Both the position numbers and the translations under genes were made by a program. Source: Nocardioides piscis (GTDB lineage: Bacteria; Actinomycetota; Actinomycetes; Propionibacteriales; Nocardioidaceae). From it: a stretch of 64,000 bases of DNA. Location: NCBI RefSeq assembly GCF_011300215.1, contig NZ_CP049866.1, forward strand, positions 2,790,001 through 2,854,000. Reading direction: 5' to 3'. Shown here in pieces: positions 47,539 to 56,244 of the stretch (position 1 is the stretch's first letter; each line of letters opens with the position of its first letter). The notes beneath the pieces are model-generated. The model saw only the letters and a list, made by a program, of their open reading frames with translations. It ran no database searches and was not told where the DNA came from.

Positions 47539-49085
47539 CAGGAGCTCCTCTCGTCCTGTCGTGCCTGGATCTCGGGGTCGCCGAGGAAGGTGTTGTCGCG
47601 CCACGGCATCCGGGCGGCCAGGAAGCCCAGCAGGATCACTGCGACCGCGAGGCCCCAGCCGAGGGTGTTGAGCATCCAGGTCGGGTAGCCCTCGTAGGGC
47701 TCGCGGATGTTGTCGATGAGCTCGTTGACCAGGATGAAGGTGAGCGCTGCGGGAGCGACGATCCCGATCAGCCAGTGCCACCAGGTGCCGACGTGGACCG
47801 ACCCGTCCCGGTTGAGGTGCTCGCGCAGGATGCCGGTCTTCCTGAAGACCCAGGACAGGGCGAGCATGCTCACGACGGCCACCAGCAGGATGCCGAAGCG
47901 GTTGATGAAGTGGTCGACGATGTCGAGGACGTAGACCCCGGTCGTGGTGCCCAGCAGGGTGATGCTGATCAGGGCGGCGGGGACACCGACGGCCATCGAG
48001 GCGCCGACGCGCGACATCTCGAACTTGTCGCGCACGGCTGAGATCACGACCTCGATCACGCTGACGAGCGAGGTCACCCCCGCCACCACGAGCGAACCGA
48101 AGAACAGCACACCGATCAACGCGCCCGCGGGAGCCTCGTTGATGATCGCCGGGAACGCGATGAAGGCGAGCCCGAGGCCGTCGGTCGCCACCTTGTCGAC
48201 CGTGGTGCCGGCAGCGGTGGCCATGAACCCGAGTGCGGCGAAGACACCGATCCCGGCGAGCAGCTCGAAGCCCGAATTGGCGAACCCCACGACGAGGCCG
48301 GACCCGGTCATGTCGCTGCGCCGACCGACGTAGGAGGCGTAGGTGATCATGATGCCGAAGCCGACGGACAGCGAGAAGAAGATCTGGCCGAAGGCGGCGA
48401 TCCACACGCTCGTCTCCCCCAGGGCGCCCCAGTCGGGGGTGAACAGTGCATCGAGGCCGACCGCGGCGCCGTCGAGGGTCAGGGCCACGATGACCAGGGC
48501 GATGAAGGAGACGAACAGGACGGGGATGAAGATCATCGACGTCGCGCCGATGCCCTTCTGCACGCCCAGGGCCATGATGGCGAGAACCGCGACCCAGACC
48601 AGGACGAGCGGGACGGTGACACCGCTGACGAAGTCGAGCCCGATGCCCGGGTCGCCCGCCTTCAGGTAGGAGCCGAAGAGGAAGCCTTCCGGGTCGTCAC
48701 CCCACGCCTTGTCGATCGAGAAGAAGGCGTAGCGAGCGGCCCAGGCGATCACGGCGGCGTAGTAGATCGCGATCACGAAGCAGATGGCGACCTGCCACCA
48801 TCCCAGTCCCTCAGCCGAGCGGTGGGCCCTGCGGAAGGCAAGTGGCGCCGAGCCGCGATAGCGGTGACCGAGGCCGTAGTCGAGCAGCAGGAACGGCAGA
48901 CCGGCGGTCAGGAGTGCCACGAGGTAGGGGATGACGAAGGCCCCGCCGCCGTTCTCGTAGGCGACGTAGGGAAAGCGCCAGATGTTGCCGAGCCCCACGG
49001 CGGACCCGATGGCCGCGAAGATGAAGACCTTGCGGGAGCTGAACGCCCCCCGGTGCTCTTCGGAGTGCTCGATGGTCGAGCTCAT
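47538..49085 (-). CDS. metP: Sodium-dependent NSS-family amino-acid transporter, MetP-like
   Basis: 515 residues from ATG 49085 with AAGGAGG upstream. Na+/leucine-site motif near the N-terminus: FAAIGSAVGLGNIWRFPY (about 25-42), and 11-12 transmembrane helices. Imports methionine/alanine-like amino acids in homologues. Paired with the MetS gene. Monocistronic otherwise. Confidence 0.88.
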   Translation of the reverse strand: MSSTIEHSEEHRGAFSSRKVFIFAAIGSAVGLGNIWRFPYVAYENGGGAFVIPYLVALLTAGLPFLLLDYGLGHRYRGSAPLAFRRAHRSAEGLGWWQVAICFVIAIYYAAVIAWAARYAFFSIDKAWGDDPEGFLFGSYLKAGDPGIGLDFVSGVTVPLVLVWVAVLAIMALGVQKGIGATSMIFIPVLFVSFIALVIVALTLDGAAVGLDALFTPDWGALGETSVWIAAFGQIFFSLSVGFGIMITYASYVGRRSDMTGSGLVVGFANSGFELLAGIGVFAALGFMATAAGTTVDKVATDGLGLAFIAFPAIINEAPAGALIGVLFFGSLVVAGVTSLVSVIEVVISAVRDKFEMSRVGASMAVGVPAALISITLLGTTTGVYVLDIVDHFINRFGILLVAVVSMLALSWVFRKTGILREHLNRDGSVHVGTWWHWLIGIVAPAALTFILVNELIDNIREPYEGYPTWMLNTLGWGLAVAVILLGFLAARMPWRDNTFLGDPEIQARQDERSS

Positions 49086-49153
49086 GTGTGCCTCCTTGCC
49101 GGTGACGACGAGGAACTCAGCATGCCAGAGGCCGGGGGACGTGTGGCAGGGCC

Positions 49154-50275
49154 TCAGTCGTCCATGGGGCGACCGACCGGGATCACGAACCCGCCGTCCT
49201 GGGTGCCCACGTCTTCCGCAGTGACCCGGCAGGCACCGCCGACCTCGCAGGTGAGCAGGTCGGCAGGCGTGCTGTCCCACGGCTGGTTGAGCCCGAGACC
49301 GACGAACGTGTCGGCGTCTGCCCAGCCGTAGCCCGTGAAGAAGTCGTAGCCGTCGGGAACCTGCAGCGGCGTGACCTGCCCGGTCGCGGTGTCCGCCAGG
49401 GCCGGGTGGTCAGGCTCGTCCTCGCCCAGTGCGGTCGCACCATCGGGGGAGAGCGTCACCACGTCCGACAACATCGCCGTTGGGGTGCCACCGAAGGGGA
49501 CGCTGCCGTCGCGGCTGAACCGGAGCGGCGTCTCGGGCTGGCCGACGAGCTGCTGCTCGTAGGCGATGACGCCCGCCTTCACGTCGTGGATCTCCAGCCC
49601 GCGAGGCGCGCCGAGCTCGGTCTGCTCGCCGGTCGCGACGTTCCACCGCACGACTCCGCGGTCGTCGCGCAGCCAGACGTCGTCGCCGTCGACTGCCCAG
49701 AGGTCCGGGCTGTATTCCGTCCCCACGGTGCGGACGACATAGTCGAGCGTCTTCGCCTCGCCCGTGGCCTGGTCGAACGCGGTGAAGATCGGGCCGCGTC
49801 CGGGACGCTCCTCGATCCACGCCACCAGCGACCCGTCCGTCTCGAGGGCGAAGAAGTCCCGGCTGGTCGTCGACTGCCCGATCCGGGTCGTCTCCTGGCC
49901 GTCGGCGGCGCGCACGACACCCTCCTTGTCGGTGAACACGACGCCCTCGGTGGTCTGCACCATGGCGTGGACGTCGTGGCCGGTGTCGAACGTGTGACCG
50001 TCGATGGTGACCCGGCTCCCGACGGCGTAGCTCGGCTCGCCGGCCTCGAAGGCGCCGGCGTAGGAGAACTCCCGGGCGGTCTGCGACGGCTGGGGGAGCA
50101 GCTGCGGGATCGCGATCGCCGTCACCACGGCCGCGGCGGCACCCAGGCCCACGACGGCGTTGCGGCGACGGGCGGCCTGCCGGTCCCCGTCGCGCACCAT
50201 CGCTGCCACGTCGAGCTGGGGAGCGTCGAGCGCGTCGGCCCGGTCGGTCAGCATGTCCTTGAGCAGGTCAGTCAT
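49154..50275 (-). CDS. Membrane-anchored protein coupled to sigma factor (probable anti-sigma-like)
   Basis: 373 residues from ATG 50275, overlapping the sigma gene stop by 4 nt. Short cytoplasmic N-terminus (about 1-38), one transmembrane helix (NAVVGLGAAAAVVTAIAIP, about 39-57) and an extracytoplasmic domain that looks like a beta-propeller (VYFTDKEG-like blades, DLWAVDGDDVWLRDDRGVVR). Zinc-finger motif of classical anti-sigma factors is not seen. Likely controls the SigE-like factor by sensing envelope conditions. Confidence 0.75.
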   Translation of the reverse strand: MTDLLKDMLTDRADALDAPQLDVAAMVRDGDRQAARRRNAVVGLGAAAAVVTAIAIPQLLPQPSQTAREFSYAGAFEAGEPSYAVGSRVTIDGHTFDTGHDVHAMVQTTEGVVFTDKEGVVRAADGQETTRIGQSTTSRDFFALETDGSLVAWIEERPGRGPIFTAFDQATGEAKTLDYVVRTVGTEYSPDLWAVDGDDVWLRDDRGVVRWNVATGEQTELGAPRGLEIHDVKAGVIAYEQQLVGQPETPLRFSRDGSVPFGGTPTAMLSDVVTLSPDGATALGEDEPDHPALADTATGQVTPLQVPDGYDFFTGYGWADADTFVGLGLNQPWDSTPADLLTCEVGGACRVTAEDVGTQDGGFVIPVGRPMDD

Positions 50276-50817
50276 GGGGTCACCACCATCAGGGTCGAAG
50301 GAAGGAGCGCGGCGGCGTCGTCGCCATACCTGTCACCGAGCTGGGTCCGCAGCTTGGTCAGGCCGGCCGAGACCTGGCTCTTGACCGTGCCCACGGCGCA
50401 GCCCATCGCCTCGGCCGTCTGGACCTCGGTGAGGTCCTCGTAGAACCGCAGCACGATCGCCGCCCGTTGGCGCGGAGGGAGCTGTTGCAGCGCCTGCCAC
50501 AACCACTCGCGCTGGGCCACTGTCTCGTCGTGACCGCTCGTCGCGCCTTCCGGCAGCGTCTCGGTGGGGCGCTCGCCGTGCCACGACTTGCGTCGATACC
50601 AGGAGATCGCGGTCGTCGTGATCGTACGGCGGGTGTAGGCCTCGGCCTTGCTGGGATCGCGCAGACGGGGCCACGCGACATACGTCTTGGTCAGGGCCTC
50701 CTGGACGAGGTCCTGGGCGAGCTGGCGCTCGCCGACCATGAGGTATGCCGCACGGTGCAACGCCGCCGAGCGGGCAGCGACGAACTCGGCGAAGGCTGCC
50801 GGATCGCGTCCTGACAT
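50272..50817 (-). CDS. ECF sigma factor, SigE-type
   Basis: 181 residues from ATG 50817 (AGGAG upstream). Sigma-70 region 2 (about 10-75: ALHRAAYLMVGERQLAQDLV, then WPRLRDPSKAEAYTRRTI) and region 4 (about 110-165: LPPRQRAAIVLRFYEDLTEV, then AMGCAVGTVKSQVSAGL). Belongs to the SigE-like (SCO-type) ECF group common in actinobacteria. Its partner membrane gene overlaps it by 4 nt. Confidence 0.9.
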   Translation of the reverse strand: MSGRDPAAFAEFVAARSAALHRAAYLMVGERQLAQDLVQEALTKTYVAWPRLRDPSKAEAYTRRTITTTAISWYRRKSWHGERPTETLPEGATSGHDETVAQREWLWQALQQLPPRQRAAIVLRFYEDLTEVQTAEAMGCAVGTVKSQVSAGLTKLRTQLGDRYGDDAAALLPSTLMVVTP

Positions 50818-50897
50818 CGGTGCTCCTGGAGTGCTCGTGGGGATTCACCCGTCATGACGATCTCACCGTCGCAAAAGGTTCGTCGAGCAAATGCGAT

Positions 50898-50936
50898 CCG
50901 CCCCGCCGGTGTGCTCGAAGCACGCCGGCGGGGCGG
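50898..50936 (-). terminator. Strong terminator after fadB
   Basis: CCGCCCCGCCGG (50898-50909) pairs with CCGGCGGGGCGG (50925-50936). The stem continues through a wobble pair and GTGCT/AGCAC to a 3-base loop CGA, 18 bp in all. It lies 12 nt past the fadB stop. Confidence 0.85.
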
Positions 50937-50947
50937 AAGCGGACGGA

Positions 50948-53032
50948 TCAGTGGAACCGCTTGCCCGTGACCTTCTCCGAGATGCCGGTGATGTCGAGCA
51001 GCATCGTCAGGCCGCCGTTCCAGAAGGAGAACCCGGCGCCGGTGATCATCGCCAGGTCGATGTCCTCCGGGGCCGCGACGACGCCCTCGTCGAGCATCCG
51101 CCGTGCCTCGTCGGCCAGCGCGGCGAGCGTCTGCTCGCGCACCTCCTCCGCGGTCTTCACCACGGGGGCCTCGGGCTGCACGAGCAGCGCCTCGACCTCG
51201 GGGTCGATGGCCCCGTCGGCGCCGTAGAAGCCGGGCTTGCGGGCCTCGACCACGCGGCGGAGGTTCTCCGAGACGTAGAAGCGGTCGGGGAACGCGCGGT
51301 GCAGCGTCTCGTTGTTGTGCAGCGCGATCGCCGGGCCGACCAGCGAGAGCAGGACGTATGGCGGCATCGGCGCGACGCCGGCGAACGCCGAGTCGACGAC
51401 CGGGACCGGCGTGCCCTCGTCCGCGATCTTGGCGACCTCGCCCATGAACCGGCCCAGGAGACGGTTGACGATGAAGGACGGGCTGTCCTTGACCAGGATC
51501 GTGGTCTTGCCCAGGCCCTTGCCGGTGGCGAAGGCAGTGGCCAGCGTCGCGTCGTCGGTCTGCTCGCCCTTGACGATCTCGAGGAGAGGCATCACGGCGA
51601 CCGGGTTGAAGAAGTGGAAGCCGACGACCCGTTCCGGGTGCTCGAGCTCGGACGCCATCTCGGTGATCGAGAGCGACGACGTGTTGGTCGCGAGCACGCA
51701 CTCGGGGGAGACGACCTTCTCGACGGCGGCGAAGACCTGCTTCTTGACCGACATCTCCTCGAAGACGGCCTCGATCACGAAGTCTGCACCGGCGAAGGCC
51801 ACGGACTGGTCCATCGATCCCGTGACCAGCGCCTTGAGCCGGTTGGTCTTGTCCTGGGTCGCGCGGCCCTTGGCGAGCAGCTTGTCGAGCTCGGCGTGGA
51901 CGTAGGCGACGCCCTTGTCGGCCCGCTGCTGGTCGAGGTCGGTCAGCACGACCGGGACCTTCAGGCGACGGACGAACAGCAGCGCGAGCTGGCTGGCCAT
52001 CAGGCCGGCCCCGACGATGCCGACCTTGGTGACCGGACGGGCCAGCGACCGGTCGGGGGCGCCGGCGGGGCGCTTGGCCCGCTTCTGGACCAGGTCGAAG
52101 GCATACAGGCTGGCGATCAGCTCCGGTGTCTGCGACATCGCTTCGAGGGCGTCGTCCTCGGCCGCGAAGCCGGCGTCCCGGTCGGCGTCGCGGGCAGCCG
52201 CGATCAGCTCGAGCGCCTTGGCAGCTGCGGGGGAGGCGCCGCCGGTCTTGGCGGCCACGAGTCCTTCGCCGCGCTTGATCGCCGCGTCCCAGCCCTCACC
52301 GCGGTCGATCTCGGGTCGGTGGACCACGATCTCGCCCGCGAGCACGGCCGAGGCCCACAGCAGCGACTGCTCGAGGAAGTCGGCGCCGGAGAAGACGGCG
52401 TCGGCGAGCCCGAACTCGTAGGCGGCCTCGCCGTTGAGCGTCTTGCCGTTGTTGAGCGGGTTCTCCAGGATCAGGGTCACCGCCTTGTCCGGGCCGAGCA
52501 GGTTGGGCACGAGGTAGGCGCCGCCCCAGCCGGGGACCAGGCCGAGCATGACCTCGGGCAGGCCCAGGGCCGGCGCCGAGTCCATGACGGTGCGGTAGGT
52601 GCAGTGCAGGGCGACCTCGAGGCCGCCGCCGAGGGCGAGGCCGTTGATGAACCCGAACGACGGCTTGCCGCCGTCGCCCAGCTTGCGGAAGACCGCGTGG
52701 CCGAGCTCGGCGATGGTGCGCACACCGTCGCTGCCACCGTTCTGGATGGAGGTGAGGTCGGCGCCGGCGGCCAGGATGAACGGCTTGCCGGTCACGGCGA
52801 TCGCGGCGATCGAGTCGTCGGCGAGGGCCTGGTCGATGGCGGTGTTGAGCGCCAGCAGCGAGCCGAAGCCGAACGTGTTGGGCTTGGTGTGGTCCTCGCC
52901 GTTGTCGAGGGTGATCAGACCCAGGGTCTGACCCGAGGCCAGGGTGACCGGACGCAGCTTGGCGGCGGTCACTCGCTCACCGTCGGAGGCGAGCTCCTGG
53001 GCGCGCTCGAGCAAGGTGTCGATGGTGCTCAC
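50948..53032 (-). CDS. fadB: Fatty-acid oxidation multifunctional enzyme (enoyl-CoA hydratase / 3-hydroxyacyl-CoA dehydrogenase)
   Basis: 694 residues from GTG 53032. Crotonase half (about 15-260: FILAAGADLTSI and oxyanion-hole GLALGGGLEVALHC, PEVMLGLVPGWGGAYLVPNL) and dehydrogenase half with NAD motif VGIVGAGLMASQLAL (about 360-375) and HFFNPVAVMPLLE. Carries out two steps of beta-oxidation. Overlaps the thiolase gene by 4 nt; with it forms the fadBA operon. Confidence 0.93.
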   Translation of the reverse strand: MSTIDTLLERAQELASDGERVTAAKLRPVTLASGQTLGLITLDNGEDHTKPNTFGFGSLLALNTAIDQALADDSIAAIAVTGKPFILAAGADLTSIQNGGSDGVRTIAELGHAVFRKLGDGGKPSFGFINGLALGGGLEVALHCTYRTVMDSAPALGLPEVMLGLVPGWGGAYLVPNLLGPDKAVTLILENPLNNGKTLNGEAAYEFGLADAVFSGADFLEQSLLWASAVLAGEIVVHRPEIDRGEGWDAAIKRGEGLVAAKTGGASPAAAKALELIAAARDADRDAGFAAEDDALEAMSQTPELIASLYAFDLVQKRAKRPAGAPDRSLARPVTKVGIVGAGLMASQLALLFVRRLKVPVVLTDLDQQRADKGVAYVHAELDKLLAKGRATQDKTNRLKALVTGSMDQSVAFAGADFVIEAVFEEMSVKKQVFAAVEKVVSPECVLATNTSSLSITEMASELEHPERVVGFHFFNPVAVMPLLEIVKGEQTDDATLATAFATGKGLGKTTILVKDSPSFIVNRLLGRFMGEVAKIADEGTPVPVVDSAFAGVAPMPPYVLLSLVGPAIALHNNETLHRAFPDRFYVSENLRRVVEARKPGFYGADGAIDPEVEALLVQPEAPVVKTAEEVREQTLAALADEARRMLDEGVVAAPEDIDLAMITGAGFSFWNGGLTMLLDITGISEKVTGKRFH

Positions 53033-54228
53033 TTGGTCTCTCCCTTCCAGTTGGGGTTCTCCCAGATCACGGTGCCGCCCATGCCGATGCCCACGCACAT
53101 GGTGGTGATGCCGTAGCGGGCCTCGGGCCGCTCCTCGAACGCGGTGGCCAGCTGGTTCATCAGGCGCACGCCGGAGGACGCGAGGGGGTGGCCCATCGCG
53201 ATCGCGCCGCCGTAGGGGTTGACGCGCTCGTCGTCGTCGGCGATGCCGTAGTGCTCGAGCAGCGAGAGCACCTGCACGGCGAACGCCTCGTTGATCTCGA
53301 AGGCGTCGATGTCGTCGATGGTCAGGCCGGCCTTGGCCAGGGCCTTCTCGGTCGCCGGGATCGGGCCCGCGCCCATGACCTCGGGCTCCACGCCGGCGAA
53401 GGCGTAGGAGACCAGTCGCATCCGGACCGGCAGCCCGAGCTCGCGGGCCGTCTCCTCGTCCGCGAGCAGCGCAGCGGTGGCGCCGTCGTTGATGCCCGCC
53501 GCGTTGCCGGCGGTCACCCGACCGTGTGGGCGGAAGGGGGTCTTCAACCCGGCCAGCGACTCCATGGAGGTGCTGGGTCGCATCGGCTCGTCGGTCGTGG
53601 CGAGGCCCCAGCCCTCCTCGGCGCTGCGGGTGGCCACGGGGACCAGGTGCGGCTGGATCTTGCCGCCGTCGTAGGCCGCGGCGGTCTTGGCCTGCGAGCG
53701 CACGGCATAGGCGTCGGCGCGCTCCTTGGTGATCGTGGGGTAGCGGTCGTGGAGGTTCTCGGCCGTGTTGCCCATGGAGAGGGCCTCGGGGTCGACGATC
53801 TTCTCCGAGACGATCCGCGGGTTGGGGTCGACGCCCTCGCCCATGGGGTGGCGGCCCATGTGCTCGACGCCGCCGGCGATCACGACGTCGTAGGCGCCGA
53901 AGGCGATGCCTGCGGCGGTCGTCGTGACGGCCGTCATCGCGCCGGCGCACATGCGGTCGATGGCGAAGCCGGGGACGCTCTGGGGCAGGCCGGCGAGCAG
54001 GGCGGCGGTGCGCCCGATCGTCAGGCCCTGGTCGCCGATCTGGGTCGTGGCCGCGACCGCGACCTCGTCGACCCGCTCGGGCGGCAGGGACGGGTTGCGA
54101 CGCATGAGCTCGCGGATGCACTTGATGACGAGGTCGTCGGCACGCGTCTCGGCGTACTGGCCCTTGGCCTTGCCGAACGGGGTGCGCACGCCGTCGACGA
54201 AGACGACCTCTCGCAGCTGACGGGACAC
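53029..54228 (-). CDS. fadA: Acetyl-CoA acetyltransferase / 3-ketoacyl-CoA thiolase
   Basis: 399 residues from GTG 54228 (GGAG upstream). Nucleophile Cys in DRMCAGAMTAV, then conserved FEINEAFAVQ, GGAIAMGHPLASSG (catalytic His) and CVGIGMGG (second catalytic Cys). Last step of beta-oxidation, with fadB coupled downstream. Transcribed from a region with an inverted repeat shared with the PAC2 gene. Confidence 0.93.
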   Translation of the reverse strand: MSRQLREVVFVDGVRTPFGKAKGQYAETRADDLVIKCIRELMRRNPSLPPERVDEVAVAATTQIGDQGLTIGRTAALLAGLPQSVPGFAIDRMCAGAMTAVTTTAAGIAFGAYDVVIAGGVEHMGRHPMGEGVDPNPRIVSEKIVDPEALSMGNTAENLHDRYPTITKERADAYAVRSQAKTAAAYDGGKIQPHLVPVATRSAEEGWGLATTDEPMRPSTSMESLAGLKTPFRPHGRVTAGNAAGINDGATAALLADEETARELGLPVRMRLVSYAFAGVEPEVMGAGPIPATEKALAKAGLTIDDIDAFEINEAFAVQVLSLLEHYGIADDDERVNPYGGAIAMGHPLASSGVRLMNQLATAFEERPEARYGITTMCVGIGMGGTVIWENPNWKGETK

Positions 54229-54265
54229 GGGGACTCCAAAGTGAGGATTCGTGGGGACGAGGAGA

Positions 54266-54285
54266 AGGTTACCCCCCAGTAACCT
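54266..54285. promoter_or_regulatory. Inverted repeat in fadA / PAC2 divergent region
   Basis: AGGTTAC (54266-54272), six-base spacer CCCCCA, GTAACCT (54279-54285): perfect 7-bp arms. It lies 38 bp from the fadA start and 28 bp from the PAC2 start. The size and symmetry suit a TetR- or GntR-type fatty-acid repressor; none is encoded here. Confidence 0.5.
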
Positions 54286-54300
54286 GTTCTGCCGAGGCCC

Positions 54301-54306
54301 TACTGT
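54301..54306 (+). promoter_or_regulatory. Candidate -10 hexamer TACTGT (leaderless)
   Basis: TACTGT ends 6 nt before ATG 54313 of the PAC2 gene. Confidence 0.5.
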
Positions 54307-54312
54307 TGTGGC

Positions 54313-55245
54313 ATGTCTGATGCCTCTCGCCTGGTGCACATCGTCGATGACGCGGACGGGGTTCCCGCGGGCGACGACCTCACGCTCGTCGTCGTCCTGT
54401 CGGGGTTCCTCGACGCCGGCAAGTCCGCCGAGCTCGCTGCCCAGCACCTGGCCGACCTCGGGGACGGACGCGTCGTGGCGACGTTCGACGTCGACGCCCT
54501 GCACGACTACCGCGCTCGCAGGCCGCCCGTGTCGTTCGTGCGCGACCACTACGCCGACTACGAGGCACCGCGCCTGGTCGTGCGCGCCATGACCGACACC
54601 GGCGGCACCCCCTTCCTGCTTCTGCGGGGGCCCGAGCCGGACATCAGGTGGGAGGCGTTCGCGCGGGCGGTGCGCGAGGTCGTCGAGCGCTTCGGCGTAC
54701 GCCGAGTGGTGAGCCTGGGCGCCGTACCGATGGCCGTTCCCCACACCCGGCCGATCTCCATCACCCCGCACGCCAACCGACCCGAGCTGGTGACCGGGCC
54801 CAGCACCTGGACCGGCGAGCTGCGCGTCCCGGCCAGTGCACAAGCACTGCTGGAGATCCGGCTCGGTGAGTGGGGGCACCCGGCGCTGGGGTTCGTGGCC
54901 CACATCCCGCACTACCTCGCGCAGATGGCCTATCCGCAGGCAGCCCTCGTGCTCCTCGAGCAGCTCGAGCTGGGTGGACACCTCACGATCGACCTCACGG
55001 AGCTGCGCCAGGCTGCGGACGCGACGGAGAACGAGATCACCGCCTATCTCGCCTCCCACGAGGACGTCAATGAGGTGGTCCGCGGCCTCGAGCGCCAGTA
55101 CGACGCCTTCAACGAGGCCGAGGCGGCCGGCTCGTCGCTGCTGGCCGACAACCAGCCACTGCCGTCCGGTGAGGAGATCGGACAGCAGTTCGAGCAGTTC
55201 CTCGCCGGGCTCGAGCCGCGCGACGACGACGGGCAGGAGCGCTGA
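54313..55245 (+). CDS. PAC2 family (proteasome-assembly-chaperone-like) protein
   Basis: 310 residues. PAC2 fold with VVVLSGFLDAGKSAELAAQH near the start, LLLRGPEPDIRWEAFARAVR and LGAVPMAVPHTRPISITPHA, and a C-terminal helical extension rich in acidic residues. Actinobacteria have a 20S proteasome, but bacterial PAC2 proteins are not proven chaperones. Overlaps tesB by 1 nt (TGATG). Confidence 0.85.
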   Translation: MSDASRLVHIVDDADGVPAGDDLTLVVVLSGFLDAGKSAELAAQHLADLGDGRVVATFDVDALHDYRARRPPVSFVRDHYADYEAPRLVVRAMTDTGGTPFLLLRGPEPDIRWEAFARAVREVVERFGVRRVVSLGAVPMAVPHTRPISITPHANRPELVTGPSTWTGELRVPASAQALLEIRLGEWGHPALGFVAHIPHYLAQMAYPQAALVLLEQLELGGHLTIDLTELRQAADATENEITAYLASHEDVNEVVRGLERQYDAFNEAEAAGSSLLADNQPLPSGEEIGQQFEQFLAGLEPRDDDGQER

Positions 55246-56102
55246 TGCCCGCGTCGGTGACCGAGCTCGCCGAGCTGCTGGAGCTCGAGGACCTCGACGT
55301 CGACCTCTATCGCGGCCCTCAGGCCAGGACCGAGCGGCAACGCGTCTTCGGGGGACAGGTGGCAGCCCAGGCGGTGGCAGCCGCCACCCGGTCGGTCGAG
55401 CAGGAGATGCGGCTGCACTCGATGCACTCCTACTTCCTGCGGGCCGGTGACACGGCCGTGCCGATCATCTTCGACGTCGAGCGCATCCGCGACGGACGGT
55501 CCTTCGCGACCCGACGGGTGATGGCGCGCCAGCACGGTCGTCCGATCTATTTCATGACCGCGAACTTCCACACGCCCGAGGAGGGCCTCGAGCACCAGGA
55601 CCGGATGCCCGACGTCCCGCCGCCCGAGATGGGGGTGCCGATGACCGACCTCGCGCGCCAGGCCGGCCCCGAGGCCGCCGCAGAGTGGGAGCGTGAGTGG
55701 GCCGCCCTCGACGTCCGCTATCTCGGCACCAGCACGATGGGGCTGGCCGAGGACCCCGACCACCCGGCGCGCGCGCAGCTGTGGCTGCGCACCGATGGCG
55801 CCCTCGGCGACGATCCGCTCGCCCACCTGTGTGCCTTCACCTACGCCACCGACCTGACGCTGCTCGGGGCGGCGCTGACGCCGCACGGGATCCACATCAA
55901 CTCATCGCGCATGCAGGCCGCGTCGCTGGACCACACGATCTGGTTCCACCGTCCGTTCCGCGCGGATGAGTGGTGGCTCTACGACCAGGTCTCACCGATC
56001 GCCACGGGGGGCCGCGGCCTCGCCACGGCACGGGTGTTCACGCAGGACGGCACGCTCGTGGCGACGGTGGCCCAGGAGGGGCTCATCCGAGTTCGCCATT
56101 AG
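55245..56102 (+). CDS. tesB: Acyl-CoA thioesterase II
   Basis: 285 residues. Double hot-dog fold: VFGGQVAAQAVAAATRSVEQ, MHSYFLRAGD, then TDLTLLGAALTPHG (catalytic Asp) and ASLDHTIWFHRPFRADEWWL in the second half. Hydrolyses medium/long acyl-CoA. Co-translated with the PAC2 gene; ends at a hairpin 8 nt later. Confidence 0.92.
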   Translation: MPASVTELAELLELEDLDVDLYRGPQARTERQRVFGGQVAAQAVAAATRSVEQEMRLHSMHSYFLRAGDTAVPIIFDVERIRDGRSFATRRVMARQHGRPIYFMTANFHTPEEGLEHQDRMPDVPPPEMGVPMTDLARQAGPEAAAEWEREWAALDVRYLGTSTMGLAEDPDHPARAQLWLRTDGALGDDPLAHLCAFTYATDLTLLGAALTPHGIHINSSRMQAASLDHTIWFHRPFRADEWWLYDQVSPIATGGRGLATARVFTQDGTLVATVAQEGLIRVRH

Positions 56103-56109
56103 CATGACA

Positions 56110-56126
56110 GCGGTGTAATTCACCGC
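56110..56126 (+). terminator. Small hairpin after tesB
   Basis: GCGGTG (56110-56115), loop TAATT, CACCGC (56121-56126), 7 nt past the tesB stop. A second hairpin CACGCC-GAT-GGCGTG follows at 56141-56155 in the leader of the M23 gene. Confidence 0.5.
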
Positions 56127-56244
56127 ATTGTGCAGACAGACACGCCGATGGCGTGGTTACGTGTGCTCGCTTCTGTGGCCCGTGTGACTCGGGGTGCGCG
56201 AGGCCGAACCCGTCTGCCGACCCCGTGAGAGCGAAGTGCGCGCC

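Noticed and set aside
53033..54121. Upstream extension of the fadB frame through the thiolase gene
   Set aside because: The extension is the thiolase gene read in another frame; GTG 53032 overlapping the thiolase stop is the natural start.
56103..56244. Possible c-di-AMP (ydaO-type) riboswitch before the M23 peptidase
   Set aside because: Such genes often have one in actinobacteria, but the 142-nt region is short, contains only two simple hairpins and lacks the conserved ydaO motifs.
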